41,866 nt of DNA, taken from the NCBI GenBank assembly GCA_045807125.1, contig JBJMHZ010000044.1, positions 1 to 41,866 of the forward strand. The letters run 5' to 3'. Origin of the DNA: JBJMHZ01 sp045807125. Lineage in GTDB: Bacteria > Actinomycetota > Actinomycetes > JAWWOL01. Numbering within the stretch: position 1 is the first letter of the stretch; each line of letters begins with the position of its first letter. Below the pieces are notes generated by a model. That model saw only the letters and a list, made by a program, of their open reading frames with translations. It made no database searches and was not told the DNA's origin. The translations under genes were made by a program, and so were the position numbers. Of this stretch, positions 1 to 5,861 are shown piece after piece.

Positions 1-648
1 CGGCCGCGCCGGCCGGGCAGGTGGCCGGCCCGGCGCCGGCTGCCGGCCGGCGTCGCCGGCGAGCTCGGCCACGCGGCCGCCGCGCTGCTCGCCCTGCTCG
101 CCCTGTCCAACGTCGACGTGCTGCTCGCCCGCCACTACCTGACCGCCCGCGACGCCGGGCTCTACGCGGTGGGCTCCGTGCTGGCCAAGGGCGCGTTCTG
201 GGCGCCGCAGTTCATCATCGTGCTGCTCTTCCCTGCGCTGGCGGCGGGGCGCCGGGCGCCGGGCGTGCTGCGCCGCGGGCTGTCGCTCGTGGTGGGGCTC
301 GGCGCGGTCGTGACGCTCGGCGCCGCCGTCCTCGGCCGCCCCGTCGTCCGGACGCTCTTCGGCGCGCGCTACACGGGCATCGCCGGCATCGCGTGGCTGT
401 TCGCCGCGCTCGGCGCGACGCTGGCGATCGCCCAGCTGCTGCTCTACTCCTCGCTCGCGGTCGAGAGCCGGCTCGCCGGCCTCCTCGTCTGGCTTGCGCT
501 CGCGGCCGAGGTCGTGGCGATCGCGACGATCCGCCACGGCTCGGCGGCGGCGATCGTCTCGGTCGCGCTGGCGAGCGCCGCCGCCGTCGTGCTGGCGAGC
601 CTCGTGACTCAGCGGTCGAGGTCGACCGGCCACGCGGGAGCGACGTAG
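1..648 (+). CDS. Polysaccharide/lipid-linked oligosaccharide flippase, C-terminal part (MVF/Wzx-like)
   Basis: The frame is open from base 1, so the gene begins outside the window; only the last ~215 codons are present. The protein is a run of hydrophobic helices separated by short Arg-rich loops. A segment reading NVDVLLARHYL...AGLYAVG is typical of MATE/MVF-type polysaccharide exporters: an acidic residue in a helix, then a loop carrying 'AGLY'. This is followed by about five more membrane segments. Such proteins flip undecaprenyl-linked sugars across the cytoplasmic membrane for surface polysaccharide assembly. The last 40 bases overlap the 3' end of the convergent hydrolase gene. Family assignment is by pattern recognition; substrate unknown. 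Confidence 0.72.
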   Translation, partial: RPRRPGRWPARRRLPAGVAGELGHAAAALLALLALSNVDVLLARHYLTARDAGLYAVGSVLAKGAFWAPQFIIVLLFPALAAGRRAPGVLRRGLSLVVGLGAVVTLGAAVLGRPVVRTLFGARYTGIAGIAWLFAALGATLAIAQLLLYSSLAVESRLAGLLVWLALAAEVVAIATIRHGSAAAIVSVALASAAAVVLASLVTQRSRSTGHAGAT

Positions 649-2033
649 TCGGGGTCGTACCCCTTGTCGCCCGCGAACGCCGCCCTCACCTGGGCCGTCG
701 CCGGGTACTGCGCGCCGCGCACCCACAGGTCCAGCAACGAGATCACCGCGACGTTCTCCTGGGTGGTGAAGTTGCAGTGCCCGGCGCCGTACGGGGCTGG
801 CGCGGTGAACTCGTGGGGCGCCTGGGTGAACAGCTGCAGCAGGTCGCCGGTGCGGTCCTTCGCCCGGTTGACCCGCTGGAGGAAGACCGCCTCGTTGGGC
901 ACGATCACCAGCGGGTCGGCCTCGGTGTGCAGGGTGATCGTCGGCCGCTCGATGCGCCCGGTGGGGTTGCCGAGCGCGTCGGCCTTGGTCCTGGCCGCCG
1001 GGTCGGCGCTCACCCGCTGGCCGTCCTGCAGGGCACCGATGAGCTGGTCGGCCTTGCCGGTGCCGAAGGTGTCGAGCAGCGAGCGCTCGTTGGCGTCGAA
1101 GCGCTTGCGGTAGTCGACCCCCACGTTGGTCGACGGGTTGCCGCCGACCCGCTGCTCGATCTCCCACCGGTCGTACGTGCCGTAGCCCAGCGCGGTCGCG
1201 ATCGCCTCGACGTAGGAGCCGATGAGGGACGGCAGGTCGTGGCCGTCGTAGGTGGCCGTCTGCTTGGGGGCGTCGACGAGCGCGGCGAGCGCGAGGATCT
1301 TCGGGATGCCGTTCGTCGTGTCGGTCGTGGCGTGGTAGACCGCGTCGAACGCGTGCCGGAAGGCGGCCACGGCGTCGTCGTACGACGCGTAGCCGGTGAG
1401 CTGCAGGCTCGGGTCGAGCAGCGTCTTGACGCCGTAGGCGACGTCGAGCGCGAGGTCGAGGTTGTTGTTGGTGCCGGCGAGCACGCCGCAGAGCGGCGCC
1501 GCGCCGACCACCCAGTCGGGGTGCTTCTCGGCGAGCATCTCGGTGATGAGGCCGCCGAGCGAGTCGCCCCAGGCGTAGACCCGCAGCGGCCTGCCGACGT
1601 TGTCGCGGAACCACGCGTAGAGCGCCTCGTCGGCCTTCACGCCGTCCTGGGTGGCCCAGCCGTTGCTCGCGTAGGCCGAGCCCGCGAGCGCGTAGCCCTT
1701 GGCGAGGAGCGCGCTGGCGGTGGCCGGGTCGGGGGCGTCCTGCGCCTTGCGGTTGGGCTGCGCCTTGCTGACCGGGTCGAGCCCGGCCTGCCGGTAGCCG
1801 TGGGAGTAGAGCAGCAGCGTGCCGTTCCAGGTGCCGCTGGGCAGCTCGACCTGGTAGGCGGCGCCGTCGATGCTGCCCTGGCAGTGCACCTTGGCGCAGC
1901 TCGTGGACAGCGGGCGGTGCGTCGCCGACGGGACGACGTCGGAGTCCGACCCGCAGGCCGAGAGCGCCGCGCTCCCCACGAGCGCGACGGCGGCGGTCGT
2001 CGCGGCGAGGCGCGACCTGGGCGTGGCAGCCAC
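609..2033 (-). CDS. Secreted lipoprotein with alpha/beta-hydrolase fold
   Basis: 474 residues from a GTG start chosen because GGAGGG lies just upstream and the next residues form a lipoprotein signal: basic start, hydrophobic stretch, then lipobox LSAC with the lipidated Cys at residue 27. The frame stays open further upstream to about 2129, but that extension lacks signal-peptide logic. The nucleophile elbow is GDSLG with Ser158. An N-terminal LLLYSHGY strand-turn fits the oxyanion region, and a late GHCNF segment probably supplies the catalytic His. The enzyme should act outside the membrane as an esterase, lipase or peptidase; the substrate cannot be read from sequence. It is convergent with the flippase gene (40-bp overlap) and lies downstream of the aldehyde dehydrogenase on the same strand, 136 bp away. 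Confidence 0.8.
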   Translation of the reverse strand: MAATPRSRLAATTAAVALVGSAALSACGSDSDVVPSATHRPLSTSCAKVHCQGSIDGAAYQVELPSGTWNGTLLLYSHGYRQAGLDPVSKAQPNRKAQDAPDPATASALLAKGYALAGSAYASNGWATQDGVKADEALYAWFRDNVGRPLRVYAWGDSLGGLITEMLAEKHPDWVVGAAPLCGVLAGTNNNLDLALDVAYGVKTLLDPSLQLTGYASYDDAVAAFRHAFDAVYHATTDTTNGIPKILALAALVDAPKQTATYDGHDLPSLIGSYVEAIATALGYGTYDRWEIEQRVGGNPSTNVGVDYRKRFDANERSLLDTFGTGKADQLIGALQDGQRVSADPAARTKADALGNPTGRIERPTITLHTEADPLVIVPNEAVFLQRVNRAKDRTGDLLQLFTQAPHEFTAPAPYGAGHCNFTTQENVAVISLLDLWVRGAQYPATAQVRAAFAGDKGYDPDYVAPAWPVDLDR

Positions 2034-2169
2034 GTTCCCTCCGATGCGGATGCGCGATGTTCCCAGCGATCCCCGGCCATGCCGGTGATCCGGCACACCG
2101 TATCGGGTCGGGCCGACCGGGGACCGCATTCCACGGCGACTCGTGGAACGCGATTCGGTGCCGGCCCGG

Positions 2170-3618
2170 TCAGTCGATCGGGTACGGGGCGCAGTGCACG
2201 ACCTTGGTCGTCGTCACCTCGTCGAGCAGCTCGGGGCCGTAGCCGAAGCCGCGGCCGCTCCCCCCGTGCGGCTCGGCGGCCCCGCCGGGGGCGCCACCGA
2301 AGACCGCGTTGACCTTGACCGTGCCCACCGGCAGCTCGCGCCAGGCCCGCTGCGCATGCCCCATGTCGCGGGTGAGCACGACGGCGGCCAGCCCGTACGC
2401 GGTCTCGGCGGCCTCGGCGAGCGCCTCGTCGAACGAGCCGACCACCTGCACCGGCGCCACCGGGCCGAAGGTCTCCTCGCGCATGACCGCGTGCTCGCGG
2501 GTGCAGCCGGTCAGCACGGTCGCCGGGTAGTGCGCGCCGGGGCCGTCGGGCACCCGGCCGCCGGTGCGCAGCTCGGCACCGCCCGCGACCGCATCGGTCA
2601 CCTGGGCGTGCACGGCCGTGCGCGCCCGGCGGTCGACGAGCGGGCCCAGCGTGGTCGCCGGGTCGAGGCCGTTGCCCATGACCAGCGCCTCCGCCCGCGC
2701 GACGAGGGCCTCGACGAACGGCTCGGCGACATCGGCGTGCACGTAGATGCGCTCGACCGAGGTGCAGATCTGCCCGGCGTTGGCGAACGCGCCGATCGCG
2801 GCCTGCTCGGCGGCCCACGCCGGGTCGACGCCCGCGTCGACGATGAGCGGGTCCTTGCCGCCGAGCTCGAGCAGCGGCTTGGCGCCGGTGCGGGCGCACT
2901 GCCCGGCGATCTCGCGGCCGGTGCGCAGCGAGCCGACGAAGCAGACCAGGTCGAGCCGCGGGTCGCCGGCCAGCGCCGCCCCTGCCTCTCCGGCGCCGTG
3001 CACCAGCCCGAGGACGCCCGGCGGCACGTCGAAGCATTCGACGAGCAGGCCGGCCGACGCCGGCGTGCGCTCGGAGGGCTTCAGCACCACCGCGTTGCCG
3101 GTGACCAGGCAGGCGCCGATCAGGCCGCAGGCGATCGCGACCGGGTCGTTCCACGGGGTGATGACGGCGGCCACCCCGCGCGGCTCGTGGACCATGAGGT
3201 CGGTGGCGCCCCAGGCGCCTTGCAGGCTGCGGCCGCGGTGCAGCGGCCCGAGCTCGGCGTACTGCTCGAGGGTCGCCGCCCCGGCGAGAACGCCACCCTC
3301 GGCGTCGGCGAGCGGCTTGCCCATCTCGCGGGTCACCAGCCGGGCCACCTCGCCGGCCCGCGCCCGCAGCGCGGCCGCCGCGGCGCGCAGCGCACCGGCC
3401 CGCTCGGCCGGCGCCACCCGCGCCCACTCGGCCGCTGCCTTGCGGGCCGCGCCCACCGCCGCATCGACGTCGGACGCGCCGCCAACCGGCGCCGTGGCCA
3501 CCGGCTCGCCGGTCGCCGGGTCGCGCACGGTCAGGACCTCGTCGGTGCTCGCCGGCGTCCAGCGGCCGTCGATGAAGTGCTGCAGCTGCGCCGGCGCGCT
3601 CGACCCGGTGGTCGCCAT
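2170..3618 (-). CDS. NAD(P)-dependent aldehyde dehydrogenase
   Basis: 482 residues, the usual length for the ALDH superfamily, which oxidises aldehydes to carboxylates in the cytoplasm. Visible hallmarks are the PWND segment with the catalytic-pocket Asn157, the cofactor-binding KPSE motif near residue 180, the general base Glu251 in LELGGKDP, and the nucleophile Cys285 in NAGQICTS. The late EETFGPV motif is also present. The ATG chosen is preceded by GAGGAGA at four bases; an in-frame start eight codons upstream lacks this. Between Glu251 and Cys285 the spacing is the family norm, so the enzyme should be active. Substrate unknown; the neighbouring hydrolase could supply an alcohol or aldehyde, but that is a guess. 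Confidence 0.93.
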   Translation of the reverse strand: MATTGSSAPAQLQHFIDGRWTPASTDEVLTVRDPATGEPVATAPVGGASDVDAAVGAARKAAAEWARVAPAERAGALRAAAAALRARAGEVARLVTREMGKPLADAEGGVLAGAATLEQYAELGPLHRGRSLQGAWGATDLMVHEPRGVAAVITPWNDPVAIACGLIGACLVTGNAVVLKPSERTPASAGLLVECFDVPPGVLGLVHGAGEAGAALAGDPRLDLVCFVGSLRTGREIAGQCARTGAKPLLELGGKDPLIVDAGVDPAWAAEQAAIGAFANAGQICTSVERIYVHADVAEPFVEALVARAEALVMGNGLDPATTLGPLVDRRARTAVHAQVTDAVAGGAELRTGGRVPDGPGAHYPATVLTGCTREHAVMREETFGPVAPVQVVGSFDEALAEAAETAYGLAAVVLTRDMGHAQRAWRELPVGTVKVNAVFGGAPGGAAEPHGGSGRGFGYGPELLDEVTTTKVVHCAPYPID

Positions 3619-3873
3619 GCGTCTCCTCGCTCGTACGGGCACCCCGCTGAAGCGGCTACCCCCGCCCCGTCGCGGACAACCCCGCGCGGCGCCTCCACCC
3701 GGCCGGCGCGGCGCCCTTCCCGTCCGACGCGCAAGCCGGCGCCGACCATAGGCGCCGTGCAGTCGGTTGGTGACCGTTCCCGTCGCGCGCAGTCAGGCGG
3801 TAATGTCACAATCCGATCGTCATCCGGTAGATGATCCGTGGGGGCGCCCTGCGGGGGTAGGGAGCGACGGACC

Positions 3874-5211
3874 ATGACCGACGAGCTCGGCCGGCGCGTG
3901 ACCGACCTCCGGCGCCGCAGGGGCATGACCCAGGCCGCGCTCGGCTCAGCCATCGGCATCAGCCCCAGCTACCTGTCGCTCCTGGAGAAGGGCAGGCGCC
4001 GGCCCAGCGCCAAGGTGGCGCGGGCGCTCGCCGCCGCGCTCGGCACGACCGTCGAGCACCTCACGACCGGACGCGGCGGCGAGGCGCGGACGCTCGATGT
4101 CGATCTGCGATTCGCCGAGGTGGCCCTCAGCGTCGGCGACGCGGTCAGCGCACGGGACCGGTACGCCGCCGCGCGCGAGCAGGCCGTCGCGCTGGGGGAC
4201 GCGTTCGTCCCCGAGCAGTACGAAGGGTTGTTCGGCCTCGCCCGGGCCGATGAGGCGCTCGGCGATCTCACCGCCGCGGTCCACGCGTTCGAGACGCTGC
4301 TCGCGGCTCCCGACCTCCCGTCCAGCGTGAACCGGGCCACCGTCAAGGTGGGCCTGTGCCGCGCCTATGCGCAGCTCGGCGACCTCGGGCGAGCGATCGA
4401 CCTCGGTGAGGCCGCGCTCGCCGAGGCCGGCCCCCTGAACGGCGACGCAGTGGTCGGCGACGAGCTGGTCGAGCTCGCGTCGACGCTGGTGGGCGCCTAC
4501 CTCGATCGCGGCGACCTGACCCGTGCGGCCATGCTCATCGAGTCCACGGTGAGCGCCGCAGAGGTCAGCAGCTCGATGCGCGCCCGGGGCGCCGCGTACT
4601 GGAACGCCGCCCAGGTGGCCGAGCAGCGCGGCGAGATCCGAAGCGCGCTCCGGTACGCCGAGCGCGCCATGGCGCTGTACGGCGAGATCGGCTACGCGTT
4701 CGCGGTTGCCGCGCTGCGCGGCAACGTGGCCGGCTACGCGATCCGGCTCCCTGGAGCCGACCTGGCCGCCGCGGAGCAGCAGCTGCGGCAGTCGATCGGC
4801 GGCATGGCCGCCGCCGGCGGCAGCCCGGCCGACCTGGCCGCCGTGGAGCGCGAGCTGGCCCGATGCTGCCTGCTCTCCGGCCAGATCGAGGAGGCGACCC
4901 GGGTGGCCCGCGTGGCGCTCGGGCGCGTCGAGGCGGTGGCGCTGGAGCGGGCCCGGGCGCAGGCGATCCTGGCCGCCGCTCTCCTCGCCGGCGGCTCCGC
5001 GGAGGACGCCCTCGCCGCCTACGAGGATGCCGCCGTTGCCCTCGAAGCGCTCGGCGCCGTCCGGCACGCCGCACCGGTGTGGCGGGACCTGGCCGCGGTT
5101 CTCAAGGCGATGGGCCGCACGGAGGAGACCATCGCCGCGCTGGAGCGGGCGGTGGCCGCGCTGGGCATCCCGGCAGCGCCGATCCGCCCAGTCGCGGTCA
5201 CCCGCGCGTGA
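3874..5211 (+). CDS. XRE-family helix-turn-helix regulator with TPR sensor domain
   Basis: 445 residues. The first ~65 form a classic XRE DNA-binding domain: LGRRVTDLRRRRGMTQAALG, then GISPSYLSLLEKGRRRPS with the recognition helix. The remaining ~370 residues are Ala/Leu-rich paired helices with repeated patterns such as ALGDLTAAVHAFE, QLGDLGRAIDLGEAAL and QRGEIRSALRYAERAMALY, i.e. about eight tetratricopeptide repeats. This architecture, one HTH plus a C-terminal TPR solenoid, is that of RRNPP-type cytoplasmic receptors that bind short imported peptides, although many actinobacterial members have unknown ligands. The ATG follows a purine-rich GGGAGCGACGG leader; an upstream in-frame start at 3838 is less convincing. 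The gene ends 10 bases before the stop of a convergent gene for a 41-residue secreted peptide, which makes a receptor-signal pair plausible. Confidence 0.88.
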   Translation: MTDELGRRVTDLRRRRGMTQAALGSAIGISPSYLSLLEKGRRRPSAKVARALAAALGTTVEHLTTGRGGEARTLDVDLRFAEVALSVGDAVSARDRYAAAREQAVALGDAFVPEQYEGLFGLARADEALGDLTAAVHAFETLLAAPDLPSSVNRATVKVGLCRAYAQLGDLGRAIDLGEAALAEAGPLNGDAVVGDELVELASTLVGAYLDRGDLTRAAMLIESTVSAAEVSSSMRARGAAYWNAAQVAEQRGEIRSALRYAERAMALYGEIGYAFAVAALRGNVAGYAIRLPGADLAAAEQQLRQSIGGMAAAGGSPADLAAVERELARCCLLSGQIEEATRVARVALGRVEAVALERARAQAILAAALLAGGSAEDALAAYEDAAVALEALGAVRHAAPVWRDLAAVLKAMGRTEETIAALERAVAALGIPAAPIRPVAVTRA

Positions 5212-5221
5212 CCGCTTCGGA

Positions 5222-5347
5222 TCACGCCTTGCAGCAGTTCACCCCGGCCGAGCCGGCGGTGAGCGCCTGACCAGCTCCGACGTGGGCCGTGGTGAGCGCG
5301 GTCAGCGCGGCAGCGGCGAGGATCGTGGCGGCGATGGTGCGACGCAT
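5222..5347 (-). CDS. 41-residue secreted peptide, candidate signal partner of the XRE-TPR regulator
   Basis: Small gene with ATG preceded by GGAG at seven bases. The product has a textbook Sec signal: MRRT, a hydrophobic Ala/Leu core, then AHVGA as a likely cleavage site near residue 25. That leaves a ~16-residue mature peptide ending VNCCKA. The adjacent Cys pair at the C-terminus is unusual and could be oxidised or modified. The gene is tail-to-tail with the XRE-TPR regulator, 10 bases apart. The frame is open for another 119 codons upstream, but that extension covers repeated DNA and hides the signal peptide, so the short version is preferred. No family is recognised. Function as an extracellular signal is inference from position, size and the partner's TPR domain. 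Confidence 0.62.
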   Translation of the reverse strand: MRRTIAATILAAAALTALTTAHVGAGQALTAGSAGVNCCKA

Positions 5348-5404
5348 GGTTGGGCTCCGTTCTCGGATGGATCGGGGGGCGGGGCTACGGCTTCCCTGAA
5401 TGCG

Positions 5405-5452
5405 TGTCGCGTGCGCTGTCAGTATTGCGTGACAAGGCCAGTCAGGTTCTAG
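5405..5452. repeat. 48-bp direct repeat, copy 1 (upstream of the peptide gene)
   Basis: Begins TGTCGCGTGCGCTGTCAGTA and ends AGGTTCTAG. It matches copy 2 at 5603-5650 with only a handful of differences, 198 bases away. It lies 58 bases upstream of the peptide start codon, in promoter or operator position on the minus strand. Confidence 0.9.
5417..5434. promoter_or_regulatory. Inverted repeat TGTCA-N8-TGACA, candidate regulator operator
   Basis: Within repeat copy 1, TGTCA and TGACA face each other across eight bases (GTATTGCG). Dimeric XRE regulators bind sites of this form. It sits 70-87 bases upstream of the peptide ATG. The equivalent site in copy 2 (5615-5632) has one changed base in the second arm (TGCCA), so copy 1 may be the functional one. 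Binding by the neighbouring regulator is inference. Confidence 0.45.
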
Positions 5453-5511
5453 GCCCCGCCGGGAGCGCGCGAACCACCTGGCAGCGCGGGACGAGCGCGG
5501 GACGAGCGGAG

Positions 5512-5568
5512 CGCGCTCCGGCTCCCCGGAGCCGACCTGGCGCCGGGACGCATGGTCGAGCTCCGTTC
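5512..5568 (-). pseudogene. Remnant of a second regulator-peptide unit
   Basis: Two pieces of the intact locus recur here side by side. Bases 5512-5541 match 4737-4766 inside the TPR regulator gene at 28 of 30 positions. Bases 5547-5568 match 5341-5362, the peptide gene's start codon and ribosome-binding region, at 20 of 22. The second 48-bp repeat then follows at 5603. This is the order of the intact locus with the regulator's 3' end and the peptide body missing. A tandem duplication followed by an internal deletion explains it. The start codon here (CAT at 5551-5553) now leads into unrelated Arg/Pro-rich codons. Confidence 0.55.
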
Positions 5569-5602
5569 GCCGGTGAGCGGGAGCCTTGGCTGCCTTGCTG
5601 CC

Positions 5603-5650
5603 TGTCGCGTGCGCTGTCAGTATTGCGTGCCAGAGCCAGTTAGGTTCTAG
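5603..5650. repeat. 48-bp direct repeat, copy 2
   Basis: Second copy of the 5405-5452 element. Its distance to the vestigial start codon at 5551-5553 is nearly the same as for copy 1 (an eight-base length difference), supporting duplication of a whole promoter-gene unit rather than of the repeat alone. Confidence 0.88.
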
Positions 5651-5698
5651 CCCGTCGCGGTGCGCGATCGCCTCTCGTGATCGACCCCCGTGCAGGGC

Positions 5699-5738
5699 GG
5701 TCATCCCGTCGACGAATCGGGGAGTCGATGGGATGACC
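5699..5738. terminator. Long hairpin, probable terminator of polA
   Basis: A 15-bp stem, GGTCATCCCGTCGAC against GTCGATGGGATGACC with one mismatched (wobble) pair, and a 10-base loop. It lies about 125 bases beyond the polA stop on the minus strand and before the peptide locus. No T tract follows, as is common for high-GC actinobacterial hairpins. Confidence 0.5.
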
Positions 5739-5861
5739 GTCCGGGCGGCCTCTTGCTGCTAGCGCCGTGGCCCCCCCGGTGGAGCCAAGGAGGCTCTGGT
5801 CCCGTCGCTGCTGCGCGGCCGCCTGCGTCGTCGGCGCACTCGGCGATGCCGCCCCGGCCGG

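Noticed and set aside
5348..5704. N-terminal extension of the 41-residue peptide to 160 residues, with a repeated HAILTAHAT element in frame
   Set aside because: The extension is made from the 48-bp DNA repeats, whose 198-base spacing happens to be a multiple of three; it would bury the signal peptide, and the short form has its own GGAG site.
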